DNA of 11,368 nucleotides from the NCBI GenBank assembly GCA_025935735.1, contig JAICUS010000142.1, positions 1 to 11,368 on the forward strand, written 5' to 3'. This stretch comes from Solirubrobacteraceae bacterium (lineage in GTDB: Bacteria; Actinomycetota; Thermoleophilia; Solirubrobacterales; Solirubrobacteraceae). The first letter of the stretch is position 1. Every line of letters begins with the position of its first letter. The position numbers and the translations under genes are program-made. Below are positions 5,716-11,368 of the stretch, in pieces. The notes beneath the pieces were generated by a model. The model saw only the letters and a program-made list of their open reading frames with translations, was not told the origin of the DNA and searched no databases.

Positions 5716-6590
5716 GCGAGCGCTGCGTGATCGCGCTCGACCTGGGCGGCACGACGCTCAAGGCCGGGCTGGTCGGCGAGACGGGGGAGACCCTGCACGC
5801 GCTGCAGCGGCCCTCGCGGCGCGAGCAGGGCCCGGACGCCGTGGTCGCCGGCCTGTGCGCAGTGGCCGAGGAGCTCGCGGCGGACGCCGACCCCGCCGCG
5901 ATCGGGCTTGTCGTGCCCGGGGTGGTCGACGAGACGGCCGGGATCGCGGTCTACAGCGCGAACTTCGGCTGGCGCGACCTGCCGCTGCGCGCGCGGCTGG
6001 AGGAGCGGACCGGGCTGCCGGTGGCGTTCGGCCACGACGTGCGGGCGGGAGGGCTCGGCGAGGCCGCGCTCGGCGCCGCCCGCGGCGTGCGGGACTTCCT
6101 GTTCCTGGCACTGGGCACCGGGATCGCCGGCGCCGCCGTGCTCGACGGCCGCCCGTACGCCGGCGGCGGCTACGCGGGCGAGATCGGCCACGTGGTGGTC
6201 GAGCCCGGCGGCCGGGAGTGCGGCTGCGGCGCGCGCGGGTGCCTGGAGACGGTGGCGTCGGCGCGGGCGATCGCGGAGCGCTACGGGGCGAGCGCCGCCG
6301 AGGTGGCGGAGCGCTGTGCGGCGGGCGAGCCGCGCGCCCACGCGGTCTGGCAGCGCGCCGTCGACGCGCTCGCGGACGCGCTGGCCATGTACGTGAGCGT
6401 GCTCGCGCCCGAGCTGATCGTGGTCGGCGGCGGGCTCTCGGAGGCCGGCGACCAGCTGCTGCGCCCGCTCGACGCCGCGCTGGGCGAGCGGCTCACGTTC
6501 CACCGCCGCCCACGCCTGTGCCGCGCGGCGCTCGGCGACCAGGCGGGCCGCCTCGGCGCGGCCCTGCTGGCCTGGGAGCTCGCGGCATGA
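5712..6590 (+). CDS. ROK-family sugar kinase, probable N-acetylglucosamine kinase
   Basis: A 292-residue ROK kinase. The phosphate-binding loop DLGGTTLK is at 10-17. FGHDVRA and LALGTGI occupy the sugar/ATP cleft positions. The ROK zinc signature is complete: EIGHVVVEPGGRECGCGARGCLE keeps the His and the Cys-x-Cys-x4-Cys set. VVGGGLSEAG lies near the C-terminus. There is no N-terminal helix-turn-helix, so it is an enzyme and not a ROK repressor. The context (NagA, NagB-II, MurQ, ABC importer, no PTS) suggests it phosphorylates imported GlcNAc, and perhaps MurNAc; glucokinase is the main alternative because ROK specificity is hard to read from sequence. GTG at 5712-5714 overlaps the previous stop, and its own stop overlaps the nagA ATG, so the three genes are likely translated in a coupled way. 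Confidence 0.88.
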   Translation: MSERCVIALDLGGTTLKAGLVGETGETLHALQRPSRREQGPDAVVAGLCAVAEELAADADPAAIGLVVPGVVDETAGIAVYSANFGWRDLPLRARLEERTGLPVAFGHDVRAGGLGEAALGAARGVRDFLFLALGTGIAGAAVLDGRPYAGGGYAGEIGHVVVEPGGRECGCGARGCLETVASARAIAERYGASAAEVAERCAAGEPRAHAVWQRAVDALADALAMYVSVLAPELIVVGGGLSEAGDQLLRPLDAALGERLTFHRRPRLCRAALGDQAGRLGAALLAWELAA

Positions 6591-7708
6591 CCGTTCTGGG
6601 CCACTCGCGTATCGTCACGCCCGCCGGGGTGGCGGACCCCGGCTGGATCCGCATCGAGCACGGCCGGATCGCCGCGGTCGACGAGGGCGAGCCGCCGCCC
6701 GGGGCGACCGACCTGGGCGGCGCGTGGGTGCTCCCCGGCTTCGTGGACATGCACGTGCACGGCGGCGGCGGCGCGGCCTACACGTCGGGCGACCCCGAGC
6801 AGGCGCGGACCGCCGCCGCGTTTCACCGCTCCCACGGCACCACCACGACGCTCGCCAGCCTCGTCAGCGCCCGCGTGGACGAGCTCGAGCGGGTCGTGCG
6901 CGCGCTGCGGCCGCTGGTGGACGACCGCACGCTCGCCGGCATCCACCTGGAGGGCCCGTGGCTGAGCCCCGAGCACCGCGGCGCGCACGACGCCGCGCTG
7001 CTGCAGGCGCCGGACCCCGCCGCGCTGGACCGGCTGCTGGCCGCCGGCGGCGGCACCGTGAAGATGGTCACCCTCGCGCCGGAGCTGCCCGGCGGGCTGG
7101 AGATCGTGCGCCGGACCGTGGCCGCCGGGGCGCTCGCCGCGGTCGGCCACACCGACGCCACCTACGACCAGGCGCGGGCCGCGTTCGACGCCGGCGCGCT
7201 CGTGGCCACGCACCTCCACAACGCCATGCGTGCGCTGCACCACCGCGAGCCCGGCCCCGTCGCCGCCGCGCTGGAGGACGACCGCGTGACCATCGAGCTG
7301 ATCAACGACGGCGTGCACCTGCACGACTCGGTCACCCGGCTGGCGTTCGGCGTCGCCGGCCCCACCCGCACCGCGTTCATCACCGACGCGATGGCCGCCG
7401 CCGGCATGCCCGACGGCGACTACGCGCTCGGCACGCTCGCGGTGCGCGTCGAGGACGGCGTCGCGCGGCTGGTCGAGGGCGACTCGATCGCCGGCAGCAC
7501 GCTCACGCTCGACGTCGCGTTGCGCCGCGCGGTCGAAGTGCTGGGCGTCCCGATCGCCGACGCCGCCCGCGCGGTCGCCACCACGCCGGCCCGCGTGCTC
7601 GGGCTGCCGACCGGCGCGCTCGAGCCCGGGCAGGACGCCGACCTGGTCGTGCTCGGCGCCGACCTGACCGTCACCGCCGTGATGGTGCGCGGCGAGTGGA
7701 CCACCTGA
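6587..7708 (+). CDS. nagA: N-acetylglucosamine-6-phosphate deacetylase
   Basis: A 373-residue metal-dependent amidohydrolase that removes acetate from GlcNAc-6-P to give GlcN-6-P. Residues seen: H56-V-H58 (the DMHVHG motif), metal ligand E122 in GIHLEGPW, H188 in VGHTDA, H209 in THLHNAM, substrate-contact H244 in DGVHLH, and catalytic D267 in TDAMAAAG. The motif GSTLTLDVALRR and the C-terminal beta-sandwich ending (LEPGQDADLVVL) are also typical. Length matches the family. The first His of the HxH pair is retained, unlike in E. coli NagA where it is replaced, so a binuclear metal site is possible. ATG at 6587-6589 overlaps the kinase stop (ATGA). The product feeds directly to the SIS protein at 4702-5715. 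Confidence 0.95.
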   Translation: MTVLGHSRIVTPAGVADPGWIRIEHGRIAAVDEGEPPPGATDLGGAWVLPGFVDMHVHGGGGAAYTSGDPEQARTAAAFHRSHGTTTTLASLVSARVDELERVVRALRPLVDDRTLAGIHLEGPWLSPEHRGAHDAALLQAPDPAALDRLLAAGGGTVKMVTLAPELPGGLEIVRRTVAAGALAAVGHTDATYDQARAAFDAGALVATHLHNAMRALHHREPGPVAAALEDDRVTIELINDGVHLHDSVTRLAFGVAGPTRTAFITDAMAAAGMPDGDYALGTLAVRVEDGVARLVEGDSIAGSTLTLDVALRRAVEVLGVPIADAARAVATTPARVLGLPTGALEPGQDADLVVLGADLTVTAVMVRGEWTT

Positions 7709-7721
7709 CCCATCCGGTGCC

Positions 7722-7737
7722 ACTGGTATATGCCACC
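7722..7737. promoter_or_regulatory. Degenerate DasR-type operator before murQ
   Basis: ACTGGTATATGCCACC matches about 12 of 16 positions of the remembered DasR consensus (A, G/C, TGGTCTAGACCA, G/C, T); its core TGGTATATGCCA is a near-palindrome. It covers the expected -35 of the murQ promoter, so binding would block initiation there. Compare the near-perfect site at 8661-8678. Confidence 0.55.
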
Positions 7738-7744
7738 TTTCACA

Positions 7745-7750
7745 TATAGT
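7745..7750 (+). promoter_or_regulatory. -10 element of a murQ promoter
   Basis: TATAGT lies 6 nt before the GTG start of murQ, in an AT-rich patch (CACATATAGTTCACCC). A start point 6-7 nt downstream would put the first transcribed base at or next to the GTG, so the mRNA would be leaderless. There is no ribosome site before the GTG, which agrees. The -35 position (7722-7727) has no good match. Confidence 0.5.
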
Positions 7751-7756
7751 TCACCC

Positions 7757-8650
7757 GTGGCGCAGCTGGGGACCGAGGCGACCGACCCGGCGCTGGCCGG
7801 GCTCGACCGGCTGCCGACCGCCGACGTCGTCCATGCGGTGGTGGCCGGGCACGACGCCGTGGTCGCCGCGGTGGCGGCCGCCGCGGACGACATCGCGCGG
7901 CTCGCCGACGCGGCCGCCGAGCGGATGGACCGCGGCGGCCGGGTGATCTACGCGGGCGCCGGCAGCGGCGGGCGGATCGCCCAGCTCGACGCGTCGGAGT
8001 GGGGGCCGACGTTCAGCGTCCCCGACGGCGCGGTGGTCGCGCTGCTGGCCGGTGCCGAGCACCCGCCCGGGTCGCGCGCCGAGGCCGCCGCCGAGGACGA
8101 CGAGACCACGGGCGCGGAGGCCGTCACAGCGCTTAAACCCACGCCCGACGACCTCGTGATCGCCGTCACCGCGAGCGGCCGCACGCCTTACGCCCTGGGC
8201 GCCCTGCGGGCTGCGGCCCGGGCCGGCGCGCTGACCGCGGCCGTCACGTCGCAGCCCGGCTCGCCGGCCGAGGGAGAGGCCGCGGTGGCCGTCGTCGTCC
8301 CGGTCGGCCCCGAGGCGATCTCCGGCTCGACGCGGCTCAAGGCCGGGACCGCCCAGAAGCTCGTGCTCAACGCCTTCTCCACGGCGGTGATGGTGCGCCG
8401 CGGCCGGACGCTCGGCAACCTGATGGCCGGCTTCCGCGTCGCCAACGACAAGCTCTGCGGCCGCGCCATCCGGGTGTGCACGCAGGCCACCGGCTGTACG
8501 GAGGCCGAGGCCCGCGACGCGCTGCGCGCCGCCGGCGACGACCTGGCGGTGGCCGTCGTCGCCCTGGCCCGCGGAGAACACGTGGCAGACGCCCGCCGCC
8601 GGCTGGCAGAGACCGGCGGCGCGATCCGCGCGGCGATCGACTCACCGTAG
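7757..8650 (+). CDS. murQ: N-acetylmuramic acid 6-phosphate etherase
   Basis: A 297-residue SIS-domain lyase/hydrolase that splits the lactyl ether of MurNAc-6-P to GlcNAc-6-P and D-lactate in cell-wall recycling. Characteristic stretches: LDRLPT near the N-terminus, YAGAGSGGRIAQLDASEWGPTF (65-86), VTASGRTPYALGAL, SGSTRLKAGTAQKLVLNAFSTAVM, LGNLMAGFRVANDKL and ATGCTEAEA. E81 in DASEWGPT and E113 in AAAEDDE sit where the catalytic glutamates of E. coli MurQ (Glu83, Glu114) are expected. Length equals the family norm. The preferred start is GTG 7757-7759, giving VAQLGTEATD; an ATG at 7730 would add nine residues but lies inside the operator and before the -10. The gene is separated from nagA by 48 bp with its own promoter, yet its product is the NagA substrate. 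Confidence 0.93.
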   Translation: MAQLGTEATDPALAGLDRLPTADVVHAVVAGHDAVVAAVAAAADDIARLADAAAERMDRGGRVIYAGAGSGGRIAQLDASEWGPTFSVPDGAVVALLAGAEHPPGSRAEAAAEDDETTGAEAVTALKPTPDDLVIAVTASGRTPYALGALRAAARAGALTAAVTSQPGSPAEGEAAVAVVVPVGPEAISGSTRLKAGTAQKLVLNAFSTAVMVRRGRTLGNLMAGFRVANDKLCGRAIRVCTQATGCTEAEARDALRAAGDDLAVAVVALARGEHVADARRRLAETGGAIRAAIDSP

Positions 8651-8660
8651 CTTTCACGCC

Positions 8661-8678
8661 AAGTGGTCTTGACCACTT
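8661..8678. promoter_or_regulatory. Near-perfect DasR-type operator (dre-like) before the GntR gene
   Basis: AAGTGGTC-TT-GACCACTT is a perfect 8-bp inverted repeat around TT. Its inner 16 bp differ from the AGTGGTCTAGACCACT form of the DasR site at one position. It overlaps the -35 of the regulator's own promoter. A further half-site GACCAC follows at 8682-8687, 11 bp from the GACCAC at 8671-8676, so an extra dimer contact on the same DNA face is possible. Confidence 0.82.
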
Positions 8679-8697
8679 GTTGACCACCATGTATGGT
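8669..8697 (+). promoter_or_regulatory. Promoter of the GntR regulator gene
   Basis: -35 TTGACC (8669-8674), a 17-bp spacer and -10 TATGGT (8692-8697) form a good sigma-70-type promoter, with a predicted start near 8704. The -35 lies in the right half of the DasR-type palindrome and the -10 in a second dyad, which suggests autorepression. Confidence 0.62.
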
Positions 8698-8698
8698 G
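8685..8698. promoter_or_regulatory. Second dyad over the -10 of the regulator promoter
   Basis: CACCAT-GT-ATGGTG is a perfect 6-bp inverted repeat. Its centre is 22 bp from the centre of the dre-like site, about two helical turns. Arm order is reversed relative to the dre-like site (ACCA..TGGT), so it may bind a different protein or have no role. Confidence 0.4.
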
Positions 8699-8715
8699 CC
8701 GCGCCGGAGAGAGAG

Positions 8716-9468
8716 GTGGCGACCCCCGTCGAACACGTCAACGGCCGTGCCGCGACCAAGCAGGAGCTCGTCCGCGACGAGCTGCTGACCATGGTCGAGG
8801 CGCTCACCGTGGGCGACGCGATCCCGTCCGAGCGCCGGCTGGCCGTCGACCTCGGCGTCAGCCGCCCCACGCTGCGCGCGGTCATCGACGAGCTGGTGCG
8901 AGAGGGGCTCCTCCTGCGCCGCCACGGCAGCGGCACCTACGTGGCCGAGCCGAAGATCGCGCTGCCGCTCACCATGACCTCCTTCTCCGAGGACATGGAG
9001 AGACGGGGCATGCGCGCCTCCAGCCGCGTCCTCAGCTTCGAGCGCATCAGCGCCGGCGCCAAGCTCGGCCAGCGCCTGCGCATCTCGCCCGTCGAGCACG
9101 TGTGGGCCATCCGCCGCCTGCGCCTGGCCGACGACGAGACGATGGCGATCGAGTTCCTCCACGTGCCGCGGCGCGTCGTCCCGCGCCTGAAGCGCGAGGA
9201 CCTCGAGGGCCACTCCTTCTACGCCCTGCTGCGCGAGCGCTTCGGCGTGGTCATCGCCTCGGGCGTGCAGACGATCGAGCCCACCGTCACCAGCGACGAG
9301 GAGGCGGAGATCCTCGGCGTGCCCGTGCACGCCCCGGCCTTCCTGTTCGAGCGGGTCACCGAGAGCGAGCGAGGGGAGGTGGTGGAGTACGTGCGCTCGG
9401 TCTACCGGGGCGACAGATACCGGCTCGTGACCGAGTTGCGGCCGGCGCTCCAGGCCGCCAGGCAGTGA
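8716..9468 (+). CDS. GntR-family (HutC/UTRA) transcriptional regulator, DasR-like
   Basis: A 250-residue regulator with a GntR winged helix-turn-helix (about 15-78: GDAIPSERRLAVDLGVSRPTLR, then GLLLRRHGSGTYVAEP) and a UTRA ligand domain (about 98-240) of the HutC subfamily, like DasR/NagR. Those relatives bind GlcN-6-P or GlcNAc-6-P and repress amino-sugar genes; the same is inferred here from the surrounding nag/mur genes and the DasR-type site at its promoter. GTG at 8716-8718 is preceded by GGAGAGAGAG. An in-frame ATG at 8689 would add nine residues but lies in the -10 region. The length is close to that of DasR. It is followed by a strong hairpin, so it probably forms its own short transcript or is the last gene after murQ. 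Confidence 0.9.
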   Translation: MATPVEHVNGRAATKQELVRDELLTMVEALTVGDAIPSERRLAVDLGVSRPTLRAVIDELVREGLLLRRHGSGTYVAEPKIALPLTMTSFSEDMERRGMRASSRVLSFERISAGAKLGQRLRISPVEHVWAIRRLRLADDETMAIEFLHVPRRVVPRLKREDLEGHSFYALLRERFGVVIASGVQTIEPTVTSDEEAEILGVPVHAPAFLFERVTESERGEVVEYVRSVYRGDRYRLVTELRPALQAARQ

Positions 9469-9472
9469 CTCA

Positions 9473-9498
9473 CAGCCGGCCGCCGAGGCGGCCGGCTG
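9473..9498 (+). terminator. Strong hairpin between regulator and ABC transport genes
   Basis: An 11-bp perfect stem CAGCCGGCCGC / GCGGCCGGCTG closes a CGAG tetraloop, beginning 5 nt after the GntR stop. There is no T-run after it. It can act as a terminator, an attenuator or an RNA-processing barrier that sets different levels for regulator and transporter. Confidence 0.6.
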
Positions 9499-9576
9499 CA
9501 GGTGCGTACTTCAAAGAGCGCCGCCGGACGAGGGCTGGCGCTGAGCGAATCATCCCACGCGGAGAGCGCGGGATCC

Positions 9577-9583
9577 GAGGAGG
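9577..9583 (+). promoter_or_regulatory. Strong ribosome site of the sugar-binding lipoprotein
   Basis: GAGGAGG ends 4 nt before the ATG at 9588. It is the closest match to a consensus ribosome site seen in the window, fitting the high synthesis usually needed for a binding protein. Confidence 0.7.
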
Positions 9584-9587
9584 TTCG

Positions 9588-10874
9588 ATGAACAGCAGGT
9601 GGATGGCCGCGGGCACCGCGCTCGCGGCGGCCCTCGCGATTGCGGCATGCGGCGGGGGATCGAGCGGCGACAACGGTTCCAAGGCCGCGGCGAGCGGCAA
9701 GCTCTCCGGGTCCATCGACGTCTGGATCATGGACCCCGGCTCACCGAAGCTGCAGGGCGTCGTGAAGGCCTACGGGACCGCGTTCCAGTCCGCGCACCCC
9801 GGCACGAAGATCAACATCGAGTTCGTCCCGTGGGCGCAGGCCCACGACAAGTTCACCACCGCGATCGCCGGCGGCAAGGTGCCCGACGTGGCCGAGATGG
9901 GCACGACCTGGACGCCCGAGTTCGCCGCCCAGGGCGCGTTCGAGCAGATGCCCAAGCCGGCGGGCGGCCAGTACGTCTCCAGCCTGGTCGACGCGGCCAC
10001 CTATCAGGGCAAGATGTGGGGCAAGCCGTGGTACGCGGGCGCACGCGCGCTGATCTATCGCAAGGACGTGCTGCAGAAGGCCGGCGTCAGCGTCCCGAAG
10101 ACCTGGCAGGACCTGCAGGCCGACGCCGCGGCGATCAAGGCCAAGGTCCCGGGGATCTACCCGATCGGCTACACGGGCCTGACCGAGCACATGTACCTGC
10201 CGACCATCTGGCAGGCCGGCGGCCAGATCGCCACCGAGAGCGGCGACACGTGGAAGAGCGCGCTCAACTCACCGCAGGCGGTCGAGGCGATCCAGTTCTA
10301 CACCGACTTCTACAAGAAGGGCTACGTGCCGAAGGCGGCCATCGGCTGGGAGGAGCCCGACGCCCAGACCGCGTTCGTCAACGGCGACATCGCGATGCTG
10401 ATCGGCGGCGGCTGGACGTATGACTCGATCGTCGCCTCCAAGCCCGCGCTCAAGGGCAAGATCGGGACCGCGCTGGAGCCGGCCGGCCCGAGCGGCAAGG
10501 ACACGGCGTTCGCCGGCGGCAGCCACCTCGTGGTGTTCAAGGAGTCCCAGAACGCCGCCCTGGCCAACGCGTTCGTGGACTTCATGCTGCGGCCCGACAA
10601 CCTGACGAAGTTCACCAGCGCGGTGGGCTTCCTGCCGGGCACCGTCGCCGGCATCAAGGCCTCCGGCTACCTGACCGACCCGGTGAAGAAGCCGTTCGCC
10701 GAGCAGCTGCTCGACCACTCGGCCGTCTACCCGCCGTCCCCGCGCTGGGGCGCGCTGGAGGGGGCGAACATCTTCGACGGGCAGATACAGAAGGTCATGA
10801 AGGGCGAGGAAAGCGCGCAGCAGGCCGTGCAGACGCTGTCGAAGGAGATGAACCAGGAGTTCGCCGGGTCATGA
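9588..10874 (+). CDS. ABC sugar transporter, substrate-binding lipoprotein
   Basis: A 428-residue extracytoplasmic family-1 solute-binding protein. It starts with a signal peptide MNSRWMAAGTALAAALAIAAC with lipobox I18-A-A-C21, followed by a Gly/Ser-rich linker, so the mature protein is membrane-anchored. Sequence features include IDVWIMDPGS, IEFVPWAQAHDKFTTAIAGGKVPDV, the binding-cleft region GKPWYAGARALIYRKDVL, and AFVNGDIAMLIGGGW. The family imports oligosaccharides. The start resembles what I recall of DasA-type chitobiose-binding proteins, and the cluster context supports GlcNAc, chitobiose or another amino sugar; the ligand cannot be read from sequence. ATG at 9588-9590 has a strong ribosome site. 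Its stop overlaps the permease start (ATGA). It lies 119 nt after the regulator; I find no clear promoter or DasR-type site in that gap, so its transcription may depend on read-through past the hairpin. Confidence 0.92.
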   Translation: MNSRWMAAGTALAAALAIAACGGGSSGDNGSKAAASGKLSGSIDVWIMDPGSPKLQGVVKAYGTAFQSAHPGTKINIEFVPWAQAHDKFTTAIAGGKVPDVAEMGTTWTPEFAAQGAFEQMPKPAGGQYVSSLVDAATYQGKMWGKPWYAGARALIYRKDVLQKAGVSVPKTWQDLQADAAAIKAKVPGIYPIGYTGLTEHMYLPTIWQAGGQIATESGDTWKSALNSPQAVEAIQFYTDFYKKGYVPKAAIGWEEPDAQTAFVNGDIAMLIGGGWTYDSIVASKPALKGKIGTALEPAGPSGKDTAFAGGSHLVVFKESQNAALANAFVDFMLRPDNLTKFTSAVGFLPGTVAGIKASGYLTDPVKKPFAEQLLDHSAVYPPSPRWGALEGANIFDGQIQKVMKGEESAQQAVQTLSKEMNQEFAGS

Positions 10875-11368
10875 CCCCCGGAGGGTCCACGGCGGCCGCG
10901 GGGCGGATCTACGCTCCGCGGCCGGCGCGCCTGGAGCGGGTCGGGCGCGCCGTGTCCAAGCTCACGCTGCCGGTGCTGCTGCTGCTGCCGGCCGTGGTGA
11001 TCATGGCCGCGCTGGTGGCCTACCCGCTCGGGCGCACGATCTGGATGTCGTTCACCGACATGCGCCTCGGCAACCTGATCTACGGCGGCGCGCCGTGGGT
11101 CGGGCTGCACAACTACAAGGAGGTGTTCACCGACGAGCAGCTGCGCACCTCGCTGGTCAACACGGTGGTGTTCGGCACCGCGTGCGTGGTCGGGACGATG
11201 GCGTTCGGCTTCGCGGTCGCGCTGCTGCTCAACCAGAAGCTCAAGGGCAACACGCTGTTCGCGCTCGCGGTGCTGCTGCCGTGGGCGGTGCCGTCGCTGG
11301 CCGCGAGCGCGATCTGGAAGTGGCTGTTCGACTCCCAGTACGGCTTCGTCAACTGGGCGCTCGTGCAC
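10871..11368 (+). CDS. ABC sugar transporter permease, MalF-type, N-terminal part (runs off right edge)
   Basis: 166 codons are present and the frame is open at the edge. A polar N-terminal tail (1-30) is followed by a first membrane helix LTLPVLLLLPAVVIMAALVAYPLG (31-54) and IWMSFTDM. Then come WVGLHNYKEVF (76-86), the usual F.GL.NY.. motif of sugar permeases, a second helix (about 96-116) and a third starting LFALAVLLPWAVPSLAASAIW. The conserved EAA loop that contacts the ATPase would lie beyond the edge. ATG at 10871-10873 overlaps the binding-protein stop as ATGA. A second permease should follow; actinobacterial importers of this class often lack a local ATPase and share MsiK, which cannot be tested here. 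Confidence 0.9.
   Translation, partial: MTPGGSTAAAGRIYAPRPARLERVGRAVSKLTLPVLLLLPAVVIMAALVAYPLGRTIWMSFTDMRLGNLIYGGAPWVGLHNYKEVFTDEQLRTSLVNTVVFGTACVVGTMAFGFAVALLLNQKLKGNTLFALAVLLPWAVPSLAASAIWKWLFDSQYGFVNWALVH

Noticed and set aside
5712..6590. Calling the ROK gene a NagC/Xyl-type repressor
   Set aside because: The protein begins directly with the DLGGT phosphate loop; there is no helix-turn-helix domain.
6281..7723. Long antisense open frame opposite the kinase and nagA genes
   Set aside because: Its codon pattern is the shadow of the real genes on the plus strand, whose motifs are complete; the antisense product is low-complexity and unlike any family I know.

Overview
The window is very GC-rich, with GTG starts, stop/start overlaps of the GTGA and ATGA type, and gene families typical of high-GC Gram-positive bacteria. 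It most likely comes from an actinomycete in the broad sense (Actinomycetota). The N-terminal style of the integrase (Cys-rich 'CP...GRCRC.PSW' segment) and the BadH-like dehydrogenase make me think of the Thermoleophilia/Solirubrobacterales side, but that is recollection, not proof.

Layout. (1) Positions 1-523: the 5' part of a tyrosine-recombinase integrase gene (minus strand, running off the left edge) and a repeat-rich leader. (2) 524-597: an intact elongator-type tRNA-Met(CAU) on the minus strand. Integrase plus tRNA 3' end looks like the attachment-site end of an element integrated to the left. (3) 617-1613, minus strand: a hemerythrin-domain protein preceded by a strong 23-bp dyad, and an AhpD-like carboxymuconolactone decarboxylase-family protein with a GC hairpin behind it. 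(4) 1674-4584, minus strand: a tightly packed acyl-CoA dehydrogenase, zinc alcohol dehydrogenase and BadH-like SDR operon, which looks like beta-oxidation-type breakdown of a CoA-linked, possibly alicyclic, acid. (5) 4702 to the right edge, plus strand: an amino-sugar catabolic cluster. It holds a SIS-type glucosamine-6-phosphate deaminase/isomerase (NagB-II type), a ROK sugar kinase, NagA, MurQ, a GntR/UTRA regulator of DasR type, an ABC sugar-binding lipoprotein and the start of its permease.

How the right half works together (inference from families). An ABC importer brings in an N-acetylated amino sugar (GlcNAc, chitobiose or a muropeptide sugar) unphosphorylated. The ROK kinase phosphorylates it, MurQ converts MurNAc-6-P to GlcNAc-6-P plus lactate, NagA deacetylates GlcNAc-6-P, and the SIS protein converts GlcN-6-P to fructose-6-P. 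The GntR/UTRA protein probably senses a phosphorylated amino sugar. An almost perfect DasR-type operator overlaps its own promoter, and a weaker copy lies before murQ. A strong hairpin separates the regulator from the transport genes.

Most of the window is recognisable biology. The points most worth following up are the tRNA/integrase junction with its repeats, the operator architecture of the amino-sugar cluster, the apparently leaderless murQ, the 23-bp dyad before the hemerythrin gene, and the unexplained substrate of the BadH-like operon. I see no CRISPR array, transposase or rRNA, and no gene-free stretch over 300 bases.
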